In this document: in pieces, positions 34,294 through 42,554 of the stretch
How positions within the stretch are numbered: position 1 is the first letter of the stretch
Layout: the number at the start of each line of letters is the position of its first letter
NCBI GenBank assembly: GCA_031553775.1
Contig: JAVBLA010000015.1
Coordinates: forward strand, 1-64,000
Direction: 5' to 3'
From: JAISFI01 sp031553775
GTDB taxonomy: Bacteria > Bacteroidota > Bacteroidia > Bacteroidales > Azobacteroidaceae
DNA length: 64,000 nucleotides
The notes under the pieces: generated by a model
What the model was told of the DNA's origin: nothing
The model's input: the letters and a program-made list of their open reading frames with translations, nothing else
Databases searched by the model: none
Translations under genes and position numbers: made by a program

Positions 34294-34301
34294 CAAAGAT
34301 A
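34294..34301 (-). promoter_or_regulatory. Probable -7 box of the aroQ operon (TATCTTTG)
   Basis: TATCTTTG on the minus strand, 30 bases before the aroQ ATG. Its place next to the xerD box means that the two promoters face apart but share DNA. Confidence 0.65.
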
Positions 34302-34331
34302 CGATATTTTACTTTCTTATCCAAAAGCCAG

Positions 34332-35231
34332 ATGAAGGATATTATACGGGCATACCGTGATCACCTGTTGTTGGAAAAGTCGCTTTCCCGGAATTCTGTG
34401 GAGGCTTATCTGACTGATGTGGAGAAACTGATGCATTTTATGCAGTCCGAAGGAATGACTTATGAGTCTGTCCGACTGAACGATTTGCAGCAATTCCTGG
34501 CGCAGTTGCACGACTTGGGTATTTGTCCCCGTTCCCAGGCTCGTATTATTTCCGGAATCAAATCTTTTTTTCGCTTCCTGTTGTTGGATAATTATATTCA
34601 GGTTGATCCTACCGATTTGCTGGAGTCGCCCAAAATAGGATTGAAATTACCGGAAGTGCTTACGGTCAATGAAATCAATGATATTATAGGATCTATTGAT
34701 CTTTCCCTTCCCGAAGGCCAGCGTAACAAGGCTATGTTAGAGGTGCTTTACAGTTGTGGACTCCGAGTGTCCGAGCTGATCACCCTTCGTTACGCCGATT
34801 TGTATCTGGATGAAGGATTTATCAAGGTGTTGGGCAAGGGTCATAAACAACGTTTAGTCCCGATTTCGCCCGTTGCCGTGAAAGAAATCAGACTTTACAT
34901 ATTCGATAGAAATCTGGTGCAGATCAAGAAAGGTTTTGAAGATATCCTTTTCCTGAGCCGCAGGGGAACCTCGCTTTCCCGTATCATGGTTTTTCATATC
35001 ATCAAACAGCATGCGGAAAAGGCCGGCATACGGAAGAATGTAAGTCCTCATACTTTCCGCCATTCTTTTGCCACTCATTTATTGGAGGGAGGAGCCAACT
35101 TGCGGGCTATTCAACAAATGCTGGGACATGAAAAGATTGCTACGACTGAAATCTATACACATATCGACCGGGATTTTCTCCGGAGTGAGATCCTGGAACA
35201 TCATCCGAGGAACAAGAGGCATACAGGATGA
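34332..35231 (+). CDS. xerD: Site-specific tyrosine recombinase XerD
   Basis: Resolves chromosome dimers at dif with XerC. The 299-residue protein has the N-terminal SAM-like core-binding domain (about 5-90) and a catalytic domain (about 105-295). Catalytic residues are visible: Arg in SCGLRVSELITLRY, Lys in VLGKGHKQRLVPI, His-x-x-Arg in PHTFRHSFATHLLEGGANL, His in QQMLGHEKIATTEIYTHI with the Tyr nucleophile at its end. Genomic position opposite aroQ is typical for the housekeeping Xer protein of Bacteroidales and argues against a mobile-element integrase. Confidence 0.95.
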   Translation: MKDIIRAYRDHLLLEKSLSRNSVEAYLTDVEKLMHFMQSEGMTYESVRLNDLQQFLAQLHDLGICPRSQARIISGIKSFFRFLLLDNYIQVDPTDLLESPKIGLKLPEVLTVNEINDIIGSIDLSLPEGQRNKAMLEVLYSCGLRVSELITLRYADLYLDEGFIKVLGKGHKQRLVPISPVAVKEIRLYIFDRNLVQIKKGFEDILFLSRRGTSLSRIMVFHIIKQHAEKAGIRKNVSPHTFRHSFATHLLEGGANLRAIQQMLGHEKIATTEIYTHIDRDFLRSEILEHHPRNKRHTG

Positions 35232-35412
35232 GAAAATGCCTGACGTTTTTCTGTTCGTGTTAAATTTATTTAATCACTCTTTCGTTGCAGGATAAATCTC
35301 TACCTTTACCGGGAAGTTTTACCGGATCCGGTTTTAATGCCATAAACGGTATCGCACTTCTCCTTAATAACTACCGTTTTGATTTATCACTGAAAAACAA
35401 CTTGTAAGAACA

Positions 35413-36984
35413 ATGTTTCTGAAAAAAGAAAAAAAACAAGAAGTACACCATCGCAAAAAAAGGTCGGCCAATAAATGGTTCCTGTTTGTAACAGGGATAC
35501 TTGTCGGGATGATTATTCTGCTGTTTTTTTATCAAACATCTCTTTATTTCTCTACCGATCAGTCTTGTATGTCCTGCCATGTGCATCCGCATGCGGAAGA
35601 TAGCTGGCGTTTGTCCTCTCATGCCAATAATTCAGGAGGCATTAAGGTACATTGTGTGGAATGCCATTTGCCGCCGGCCGAAAATACCTGGGAACATTTT
35701 TCCGCTAAAATGACGTTGGGAATGAGGGATGTATGGTCGTATCTTACCAAAGATACAGCCGACATCGATTGGGAAGCCAAAGCCCAACTGGAGCATGCCG
35801 TAAAAATTATTCCCAATAAATCCTGTATTGCCTGTCATGAAGGTCTGTTTCCCAACGGTATTTCGGATGAAGGAATTAAAGCGCATCTTTATTACGAAGA
35901 GAAAGAAAAAGTATTGAACCTGCAATGCATATCCTGCCACCTGGATGTGGGCCATTACAATCCGAACTACAAACATGCTGCTTTGACGGGAGTACCGGGT
36001 TTGAATGCAACATCCAAAGACACCAGCCTGTTGTATAAAAAGCCGGCGGAGTTGAATTCTTTTGCCGATTTTAGAGAAACAGTTCCCGGAACCACTGTAG
36101 CTTTCAATATGAAAGCGATTCCCGGAGGATCATTCGTTATGGGAAGTCCTGATAATGAAGCTTTCCGGAATGCCGATGAAGGCCCGGTAAGAAATATCAC
36201 CCTTTCTCCGTTTTATATGGCGGAAATTGAAGTTTCCTGGGATCAGTTCTGGGCTTTCTATGCAGAAACGATGTCGGAAGGACGTACAGCGCCGGAAATG
36301 GTATACCAGAATAACCGCCGTCCGGATGTGGATGCGGTTTCCGGCCCTACACCACCCTTCGGATTTCCTGATCAGGGTTGGGGAGGGGGAGATCGTCCTG
36401 CAATCACTATGACGCATTATGCTGCCGAAATATACTGTCTCTGGCTCACTAAAAAGACCGGAAAGAAATACCGGTTGCCTACTGAAGCCGAGTGGGAATA
36501 TGCCGCCCGTGGCGGAACACAAACTCCTTATTTTTTCCCCGGAAATCCCAAACAATTCTCGAATGAAGGTTTCTGGAGAAAATTTATTGCTGCCGATAAG
36601 CATCCGATCGGAGAGTATATTGTATATGCGAATAACAGTAACAGCAGGACACAACTGCCCGAATCTGTTCAGCCGAATCCTTTCGGACTGAAAAATATGC
36701 TTGGCAATGTGATGGAATATTGCGCCGATAAATATATTGCCGATGCTTATTCCAGGTTTGCCGGAGATTTGGAAAATCCGCTGGTGAAAGGTAGCCGGGA
36801 TGATGTGGAATATGTGGTTCGCGGAGGCTATTATGCATCCGACGCTTCTGCTGTCCGTTGTGCTGCCCGTGATCATACCCGGCATGACGACTGGTTGAAA
36901 ACAGATCCGCAACAACCTAAGAGTATCTGGTGGTATTCGGATGTTAAGGGGATTGGGTTTAGGGTGGTTTGTGATAATAATTGA
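35413..36984 (+). CDS. Tetraheme c-type cytochrome (NapC/NirT-like) fused to a SUMF1 domain
   Basis: A 523-residue membrane-anchored periplasmic protein. It has a basic N-terminus, one helix (about 22-42), then four CxxCH haem motifs at residues 52-56, 81-85, 138-142 and 172-176, as in NapC/NrfH quinol-linked cytochromes. Residues about 225-520 are a formylglycine-generating-enzyme-like (SUMF1) domain with AIPGGSFVMGSPDNEAFRN, YRLPTEAEWEYAARGG and IGFRVV. The catalytic cysteine pair of true FGE is missing: where FGE has two cysteines before RCAAR, this protein has ASDASAVRCAAR. So it is more likely a binding or structural domain (as in GldK/PvdO relatives). It leads an operon of Tat-exported sugar-type enzymes, suggesting electron transfer from the quinone pool or to it. 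Confidence 0.88.
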   Translation: MFLKKEKKQEVHHRKKRSANKWFLFVTGILVGMIILLFFYQTSLYFSTDQSCMSCHVHPHAEDSWRLSSHANNSGGIKVHCVECHLPPAENTWEHFSAKMTLGMRDVWSYLTKDTADIDWEAKAQLEHAVKIIPNKSCIACHEGLFPNGISDEGIKAHLYYEEKEKVLNLQCISCHLDVGHYNPNYKHAALTGVPGLNATSKDTSLLYKKPAELNSFADFRETVPGTTVAFNMKAIPGGSFVMGSPDNEAFRNADEGPVRNITLSPFYMAEIEVSWDQFWAFYAETMSEGRTAPEMVYQNNRRPDVDAVSGPTPPFGFPDQGWGGGDRPAITMTHYAAEIYCLWLTKKTGKKYRLPTEAEWEYAARGGTQTPYFFPGNPKQFSNEGFWRKFIAADKHPIGEYIVYANNSNSRTQLPESVQPNPFGLKNMLGNVMEYCADKYIADAYSRFAGDLENPLVKGSRDDVEYVVRGGYYASDASAVRCAARDHTRHDDWLKTDPQQPKSIWWYSDVKGIGFRVVCDNN

Positions 36985-37004
36985 AAATTGAGAATTAAAA
37001 ATTG
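36979..37004. repeat. AATTGAAA-type repeat arm
   Basis: Three units overlapping the stop codon of the cytochrome-SUMF1 gene and ending ten bases before the ATG of the next gene. No inverted partner nearby. Confidence 0.7.
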
Positions 37005-37013
37005 TTTTCTTTT

Positions 37014-38399
37014 ATGAAAGAGCGTAGTAATTATATCAGCCGGCGTGGTTTTTTGAAGAGTTCTGCCGTTGCCGGGCTTTATGGTGCTGTTGGAACAACC
37101 GGTGTTGTAACGGCTGCAACAGCATTCACTTCGTGTGGAGACAAGAATGCAAAATATGTTCCCCTTAAAGCGGCGGGAGAATATTATATCCCTGAATTAC
37201 CGGATAAAGCTATTGCAGGCAGAGAATTGAAAGCCGGTATTATCGGTTGCGGAGGAAGAGGATCGGGTGCTGCCATGAATTTTCTGGACGCAGCCGAAGG
37301 CGTTACTATTACAGCTTTGGGAGATGCATTTCAGCACCGGCTGGATAATCTCCGGAAAAAGTTGAAAGATGAAAGAAATATTGATATTCCTGAAGAAAAA
37401 TGTTTTGTAGGTCTGGAAGCTTACAAACAGGTGGTCGATTCTGGAGTGGATGTTGTTATTTGTGCTACGCCGCCGGTGTTCCGACCGGAACATTTCCGCT
37501 ATGCGGTGGAAAACGGAAAACATGCTTTCCTGGAAAAACCGATATGCGTTGATTCTGTAGGATACCGTACCATTATGTCCGTATCGAAGAGAGCCGCGGA
37601 AAAGGGTCTGTGTGTGGTAACAGGCACACAACGGCATCATCAGCGCTGCTATGTGGAATCGTATAAAAAAATCATGGAAGGATATATCGGGGAAATCACC
37701 GGTGGGGTTGTTTACTGGAACCAGGGAATGCTTTGGTATAAGAACCGTGAAGCCGGATGGACGGATGCCGAGTGGATGATCCGTGACTGGGTGAACTGGA
37801 AATGGCTCTCCGGCGATCATATCGTGGAACAACATGTCCATAACATCGATGTGTTTACCTGGTTCAGCGATCTGAAACCTTCTTCCTGTGTAGCTTTCGG
37901 ATCCAGGCAAAGGAGAATTACGGGTGACCAGTACGACAATTTCAGTGTGGATTTTGTGATGGAAAACGGCATTCACCTGCATAGTATGTGCCGCCAAATC
38001 GATGGTTGTATGAACAATGTAAGTGAGTTTGTCCAGGGTACCAAAGGTTCGTGGACAAGCCAGGATGGCTGTAAAATCAAGGACCTGGCAGGCAACATTA
38101 TCTGGGAATATGATTTGCAGAAAGAAAAAGATACGTATCAACAAACCAATCCATATGTCCTGGAACATGTCAACTGGATATCTCACATCCGTTCCCGGAA
38201 ACCTATTATACAATCGGAAGAAACAGCAGTTTCCAATATAGCAGGGATCATGGGACGGGAAGCCGCCTATACAGGAAAAGAAGCGACCTGGGATATCTTA
38301 TCGGCATCTTCTCAGAACTATATGCCGGAAGACTTAAATCTGCAAGGTAAAATGAACATGGATAAATTTATAGTGCCCGTTCCGGGAGAAGGAAAATAA
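37014..38399 (+). CDS. Tat-exported Gfo/Idh/MocA-family oxidoreductase
   Basis: A 461-residue NAD(P)-type oxidoreductase exported folded: the signal has SRRGFLKSSAVAGLYGAVG (residues about 9-27). The Rossmann fold begins AGIIGCGGRGSGAAMNFL (about 75), and the EKPICVDSVGYR motif carries the family's catalytic lysine. A C-terminal alpha/beta domain follows (VNWKWLSGDHIVEQHVHNIDVFTWF with the usual His). The best start is ATG 37014; the reading from TTG at 37002 lies in the repeat. In related exported enzymes the cofactor stays tightly bound. It is the second gene of the cytochrome-SUMF1 operon. The substrate is unknown, probably a sugar or inositol. Confidence 0.92.
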   Translation: MKERSNYISRRGFLKSSAVAGLYGAVGTTGVVTAATAFTSCGDKNAKYVPLKAAGEYYIPELPDKAIAGRELKAGIIGCGGRGSGAAMNFLDAAEGVTITALGDAFQHRLDNLRKKLKDERNIDIPEEKCFVGLEAYKQVVDSGVDVVICATPPVFRPEHFRYAVENGKHAFLEKPICVDSVGYRTIMSVSKRAAEKGLCVVTGTQRHHQRCYVESYKKIMEGYIGEITGGVVYWNQGMLWYKNREAGWTDAEWMIRDWVNWKWLSGDHIVEQHVHNIDVFTWFSDLKPSSCVAFGSRQRRITGDQYDNFSVDFVMENGIHLHSMCRQIDGCMNNVSEFVQGTKGSWTSQDGCKIKDLAGNIIWEYDLQKEKDTYQQTNPYVLEHVNWISHIRSRKPIIQSEETAVSNIAGIMGREAAYTGKEATWDILSASSQNYMPEDLNLQGKMNMDKFIVPVPGEGK

Positions 38400-38400
38400 T

Positions 38401-38480
38401 AATAATTGAAAATTGAAAATTATTTATGCTGGCATTCTATGTGTAATTCTGAATTTTCAATTTTCAATTTTCAATAAAAA
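38401..38480. repeat. Inverted pair of AATTGAAA arms between two operon genes
   Basis: Left arm 38401-38424 and right arm 38451-38480 are complementary 8-base-unit arrays with a loop of about 26 bases. The right arm ends five bases before the ATG of the isomerase-like gene and would sequester its start region in RNA. Confidence 0.8.
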
Positions 38481-38484
38481 TACT

Positions 38485-39399
38485 ATGTCCTCAAATAGAA
38501 GAACTTTTTTAAAAACAACACTAGCCGGAGTCGCTTTAGCGGCTGCCGGGCAACATGAAGCGTGGGCGTCGCCGGTAGCTTCTCTTAAAAAAACATCCGG
38601 GAAAACAAATTTGAAAATTTCTTTCCAGGAAGGTACAGCACCGGGAAAGAGCCTGAACGAAAAATTTGATTTTATGGAAAAACACCAGGTGGTTGGGTTT
38701 GAACCGCATGGAAATGGATTGGCCGGAAGAATCGATGAAGTACAACAGGCGCTTAAGGGCCGGAATATCAAAGTAAGTGCTATTTGTGCCGGCTTTTCGG
38801 GTTTTATCCTTTCTTCTCAGGAAGAAGTCAGGCAGGAATGCATGGATACCATGAAAGCCTTGATCGAGGTGGCCGGACGGCTGGGTTCGGTAGGTGTCAT
38901 CATTGTTCCTGCTTTTAATAGACAGTTGCCTGTACTTCCGCATACCATGGAGACCCGAAATTTTCTTTGCGAAAAATTTGGTGAGTTAGGTGAGTTTGCA
39001 GTACAGCACAATACATCTGTTATTCTGGAACCTCTTAACAGAAAAGAAGCATTTTACCTGCGTTTATTGTCTGATGCTGCGTCCATCTGCAGGGATATAA
39101 ATTCCAAAGGGGTGACCTGCCTCGGTGATTTCTGGCATATGACTACGGAAGAAACGTCTGATATGGGAGCATTCCTGTCTGCCGGACAATACCTTAGTCA
39201 TGTGCATATTGCCAGCCGGAAAAGACGGAGTATGCCGGGAGAAGACGGCGATGCTGATAATTATATCGACGGATTCAAAGCCCTGAAGATGATCGATTAT
39301 CAGGGTTATGTCAGTTTTGAATGCGGATGTCAGGGAGAACGGGAAGTTGTTGTACCTGCAGCTCTTAAATTGTTAAGGGAACAATGGAATAAAGCATAA
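38485..39399 (+). CDS. Tat-exported TIM-barrel sugar isomerase/epimerase (hydroxypyruvate isomerase-like)
   Basis: A 304-residue protein from ATG 38485, with a Tat signal (NRRTFLKTTLAGVALAAAG). An upstream in-frame start would include the repeat arm and is rejected. The AP-endonuclease-2 TIM barrel is shown by VGFEPHGNGL, VIIVPAFNRQLP, TSVILEPLNRKEAFYL with a metal-binding Glu, CLGDFWHMTTEE with Asp and His, YLSHVHIASRKR and YVSFECGC with the last Glu. It belongs to the sugar phosphate isomerase/epimerase superfamily; being exported, it acts on free sugars or derivatives. It follows the Gfo/Idh/MocA gene, a pairing common in Bacteroidota. Confidence 0.9.
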   Translation: MSSNRRTFLKTTLAGVALAAAGQHEAWASPVASLKKTSGKTNLKISFQEGTAPGKSLNEKFDFMEKHQVVGFEPHGNGLAGRIDEVQQALKGRNIKVSAICAGFSGFILSSQEEVRQECMDTMKALIEVAGRLGSVGVIIVPAFNRQLPVLPHTMETRNFLCEKFGELGEFAVQHNTSVILEPLNRKEAFYLRLLSDAASICRDINSKGVTCLGDFWHMTTEETSDMGAFLSAGQYLSHVHIASRKRRSMPGEDGDADNYIDGFKALKMIDYQGYVSFECGCQGEREVVVPAALKLLREQWNKA

Positions 39400-39449
39400 T
39401 TTTTTTGAGTGTTGACCTAATTTTTAGTTATTCAGTAAATGTATTTCTT

Positions 39450-40868
39450 ATGAAAAAGAATTTGTTTTTTTTGCCATTTTTAGCCTTATTGTTTATCGTT
39501 TTTACCGCTTCGGCTGAAGTGAAACTCCCTGCTGTTTTCTGCGATAATATGATCCTTCAGCAACAAACGGAAGTAGCAGTATGGGGCTGGGCGAAACCGA
39601 ATGCCGGTGTAAAAGTCTCCGGCTCATGGAATGGAAAATCATATACTGCCAAAGCCGATGCCAATGGTTACTGGAAGGTAAAAATGCAAACTCCGGCAGG
39701 CGGGTTTACTCCTTATACCTTATCTGTTACGGAGGGAAAGACCGTTACCCTGAAAAATGTATTGATCGGAGAAGTGTGGCTTTGCTCGGGACAGTCTAAT
39801 ATGGAAATGCCGATGAAAGGCTTCACGGGGCAACCGATCGAAGGGGGCCCGGAAGCAATAGCAGATTCCCGTAATTCGTCTATCCGGATGTTTACCGTGA
39901 AAAGGTCCTCTCAATTACATCCGCAGGATGATTGTGAAGGCTCCTGGCAGGAAGCTTCTCCGGTAACTACTCCGGGATTTAGCGCTACCGCATATTATTT
40001 TGGAAGGATGTTATATAAGACCCTCAATATACCTGTAGGTTTGTTACATTCCAGTTGGGGAGGTTCTCGGATTGAAGCTTGGATGGATCCGGATGCTTTA
40101 CAGGATATTCCGGAAAAACCTCTTCCCCAAAAAGAAGAGGATATCAAGGTGGCAAACGGAACGCCTACCGTATTGTTCAATGGAATGATCAAGCCGGTAC
40201 TGGGATATGGAATCCGGGGAGCAATCTGGTATCAGGGAGAATCGAACCGGCAGGAGCCGGATTTATATGTAAAAATGTTTGATCGTATGGTGACTAACTG
40301 GCGTAAACTCTGGAATGTAGGAGAATTTCCTTTCTATTACTGTCAGATCGCTCCCTTTAATTATGCAGGCTGGGGTAAAATCACTCATTCCGGGTATATC
40401 CGTGAAGCACAGGCTAAGTGTATGGAAATAACTCCTAATACAGGAATGGCTGTCCTGATGGATGCCGATAGTCCGGATTGCATCCACCCGCCCAAAAAGA
40501 AAGATGCAGGGGAACGCCTTGCATTCTGGGCGCTCGCAAAAACATACGGAATGGAAGGAATGTCGTATAAAAGTCCGGAACTTCAAAATATGCAAATTGA
40601 AGGACGTATGGTAACTCTTACTTTTGATATTCCTGGTGCTCCGGGACTGACTTCTCATGGAAAAGATATCAAGAACTTTTTTATTGGTAACAAACAAGGT
40701 GGTTTCTATAAAGCAGTGGCTGCCATTTCCGGTAATAAAGTATTTCTTTTTTCTCCGGCAGTTTCCGAGCCGGTGTCTGTCCGCTATTGTTTTGACGATA
40801 CTTCCGGTTCGGAAATTTTTGCCGTTGATTCCAACTTGCCTGTTGCTTCATTTCGGACTGACCAATAA
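39450..40868 (+). CDS. Sialate O-acetylesterase-like SGNH/GDSL esterase
   Basis: A 472-residue secreted esterase from ATG 39450, with a signal peptide ending TASAEV (about residue 23). SGNH blocks: VWLCSGQSNMEMPM with the Ser nucleophile (about residue 115), WYQGESN with block III Gly and Asn, and a DSPDCIHPPKKKDAGERLA C-terminal block with Asp and His. A N-terminal beta-sandwich (KLPAVFCDNMILQQQTEVAVWGWAKP) and inserted strands agree with the sialate O-acetylesterase family of Bacteroidota, which remove O-acetyl groups from sugars. Last gene of the cytochrome operon; real acceptor is not known. Confidence 0.93.
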   Translation: MKKNLFFLPFLALLFIVFTASAEVKLPAVFCDNMILQQQTEVAVWGWAKPNAGVKVSGSWNGKSYTAKADANGYWKVKMQTPAGGFTPYTLSVTEGKTVTLKNVLIGEVWLCSGQSNMEMPMKGFTGQPIEGGPEAIADSRNSSIRMFTVKRSSQLHPQDDCEGSWQEASPVTTPGFSATAYYFGRMLYKTLNIPVGLLHSSWGGSRIEAWMDPDALQDIPEKPLPQKEEDIKVANGTPTVLFNGMIKPVLGYGIRGAIWYQGESNRQEPDLYVKMFDRMVTNWRKLWNVGEFPFYYCQIAPFNYAGWGKITHSGYIREAQAKCMEITPNTGMAVLMDADSPDCIHPPKKKDAGERLAFWALAKTYGMEGMSYKSPELQNMQIEGRMVTLTFDIPGAPGLTSHGKDIKNFFIGNKQGGFYKAVAAISGNKVFLFSPAVSEPVSVRYCFDDTSGSEIFAVDSNLPVASFRTDQ

Positions 40869-40871
40869 ATT

Positions 40872-40957
40872 AATTGAAAATTGAGAATTGAGAATTGAAA
40901 ATTATTTTCACATATTTCATTTTCAATTTCCAATTTTCAATTTTCAATTCTCAATTG
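40872..40957. repeat. Inverted pair of AATTGAAA arms upstream of ahcY
   Basis: Left arm 40872-40908 and right arm 40919-40957 are complementary arrays with a loop of only about 10 bases, giving a stem of more than 30 bp. The right arm ends 7 bases before the ahcY -7 promoter box, so it is part of the promoter region and could also terminate the upstream operon. Confidence 0.85.
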
Positions 40958-40964
40958 CTTTCAC

Positions 40965-40972
40965 TACCTTTG
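40965..40972 (+). promoter_or_regulatory. Probable -7 box of ahcY (TACCTTTG)
   Basis: TACCTTTG followed by CACCTCATT, 33 bases before the ATG. The same TACCTTTGCACCTCATTT string occurs at the rpsF promoter on the other strand (52063-52046). Confidence 0.7.
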
Positions 40973-41005
40973 CACCTCATTTATTTATATTTAAACGAAA
41001 AAACG

Positions 41006-42424
41006 ATGTCAGAAAAAATTTCTTCCCGTCTGCCGTATAAAGTGGCAGACATCAATTTGGCAGACTTCGGCCGTAAAGAAATTGAGATTGCAGAACATGA
41101 AATGCCCGGTTTGATGGCGATCCGGAAAAAATACGCCGCCGAACAGCCTTTGAAAGGAGCGAGAATCATGGGCTCTCTCCACATGACGATTCAAACGGCA
41201 GTATTGATCGAGACTTTGTCTAAGCTTGGAGCCGATGTGCGCTGGGCCAGTTGTAACATTTTTTCCACTCAGGATCATGCGGCAGCAGCTATTGCAGCAG
41301 CAGGTATTCCGGTGTTTGCCTGGAAAGGTGAAACCCTGGAAGAATATTGGTGGTGTACCGAGCAGGCTCTGTCTTTTCCTGAAGGAAAAGGTCCGAATCT
41401 GATTGTAGACGATGGCGGAGATGCCACTTTGTTGGTTCACTGGGGATACCGGGCGGAAAAAAACGCATCTACGATCGACCGCAAAGGGGGAAATCACGAA
41501 GAACAGGTAATCTTGGATACGCTTCACCGCATCCTGAAAGAAGATGATCAACGCTGGCACCGGACAGTTGCCGAACTGAAGGGTGTTTCCGAAGAAACAA
41601 CAACAGGTGTGCATCGTTTGTATCAGATGATGGAAAGAGGAGAATTATTGATTCCTGCTATCAATGTGAACGATTCGGTCACTAAATCCAAGTTTGATAA
41701 CCTGTATGGCTGTCGTGAATCACTGGCCGATGGCATTAAACGTGCCACCGATGTGATGATTGCCGGAAAAGTAGTTGTCGTTCTCGGATATGGAGATGTA
41801 GGCAAAGGTTGTGCCCGTTCCATGGCTTCTTACGGAGCACGTGTAATCGTAACTGAAATCGATCCGATTTGTGCGTTACAAGCTGCAATGGAAGGATTCC
41901 AGGTTACTACAATGGAGGAAGCTGTAAAAGATGGCAATATCTTCGTAACGACTACCGGAAACCGCGATGTGATCACGATCGATCATCTGAAAGCAATGAA
42001 AGACCAGTCGATCGTATGTAATATCGGCCATTTTGATAATGAAATACAGGTAGATAAACTGGTGAACTTCCCGGGTATCAAACACCTGAACATCAAACCG
42101 CAAGTAGATAAGTATACTTTCCCTGCAGGAAATTCTATCTTCTTATTGGCTGAAGGTCGCCTGGTAAACCTGGGTTGTGCAACAGGTCATCCCTCGTTTG
42201 TAATGAGCAACTCCTTTACTAACCAGACATTGGCACAAATCGACCTGTGGCAGAAAAACTATGAGGTAGATGTATATCGTCTGCCGAAATACCTGGATGA
42301 AGAAGTCGCCCGCCTGCATCTCGGAAATATTGGAGTAAAACTTACTACACTTACTCCGGAACAGGCATCTTATCTTGGTATAAAAGCAGAAGGCCCGTAT
42401 AAGCCTGAGCACTACAGATACTAA
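41006..42424 (+). CDS. ahcY: Adenosylhomocysteinase
   Basis: Hydrolyses S-adenosylhomocysteine to adenosine and homocysteine with bound NAD. The start ATG 41006 gives 472 residues and the normal N-terminus (MSEKISSRLPYKVADINLADFGRKEIEIAE); an upstream extension crosses the promoter and repeats. Motifs: ARIMGSLHMTIQTAVLIETL, DDGGDATLLVH, the NAD-binding GKVVVVLGYGDVGKGCARSM, and the C-terminal KPEHYRY that inserts into the partner's cofactor site. Together with metK in this window it covers two steps of the methyl cycle. No SAH riboswitch is seen. Confidence 0.98.
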   Translation: MSEKISSRLPYKVADINLADFGRKEIEIAEHEMPGLMAIRKKYAAEQPLKGARIMGSLHMTIQTAVLIETLSKLGADVRWASCNIFSTQDHAAAAIAAAGIPVFAWKGETLEEYWWCTEQALSFPEGKGPNLIVDDGGDATLLVHWGYRAEKNASTIDRKGGNHEEQVILDTLHRILKEDDQRWHRTVAELKGVSEETTTGVHRLYQMMERGELLIPAINVNDSVTKSKFDNLYGCRESLADGIKRATDVMIAGKVVVVLGYGDVGKGCARSMASYGARVIVTEIDPICALQAAMEGFQVTTMEEAVKDGNIFVTTTGNRDVITIDHLKAMKDQSIVCNIGHFDNEIQVDKLVNFPGIKHLNIKPQVDKYTFPAGNSIFLLAEGRLVNLGCATGHPSFVMSNSFTNQTLAQIDLWQKNYEVDVYRLPKYLDEEVARLHLGNIGVKLTTLTPEQASYLGIKAEGPYKPEHYRY

Positions 42425-42425
42425 C

Positions 42426-42553
42426 TTTAGAGTTAAGAATTAAGAATTGTGTTTCTGGTATTTTGGATATTATTTTTCATCATCATAAAGTTAAAATATT
42501 ATCAATCTATCCCAAAAAACAATTCTTAATTCTTAACTCTTAATTCTTAATTC
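42426..42553. repeat. Inverted pair of TTAAGAA/TTCTTAA arms
   Basis: Left arm 42426-42451 starts at the ahcY stop; right arm 42520-42553 ends one base before the ATG of the next gene. The loop is about 70 bases and AT-rich. The right arm occupies the place of a ribosome binding site, which is unusual. Confidence 0.8.
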
Positions 42554-42554
42554 C

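Noticed and set aside
34332..35231. Tyrosine recombinase as the integrase of a mobile element
   Set aside because: It has the size, motifs and aroQ-linked position of the housekeeping XerD protein, with no att-like repeats or cargo genes near it.
37197..38213. Minus-strand frame of 338 residues opposite the Gfo/Idh/MocA gene
   Set aside because: Antisense shadow of a clear oxidoreductase gene; composition is rich in His, Phe and Ile as expected for a mirrored frame.
40872..40957. CRISPR-like repeat array
   Set aside because: Units are 7-9 bases and contiguous without spacers, and no cas genes are in the window.
40895..41005. Longer N-termini for ahcY, the isomerase-like, susD and O-methyltransferase genes
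   Set aside because: The in-frame extensions run through repeat arms, promoters or upstream genes and remove normal N-termini or signal peptides.
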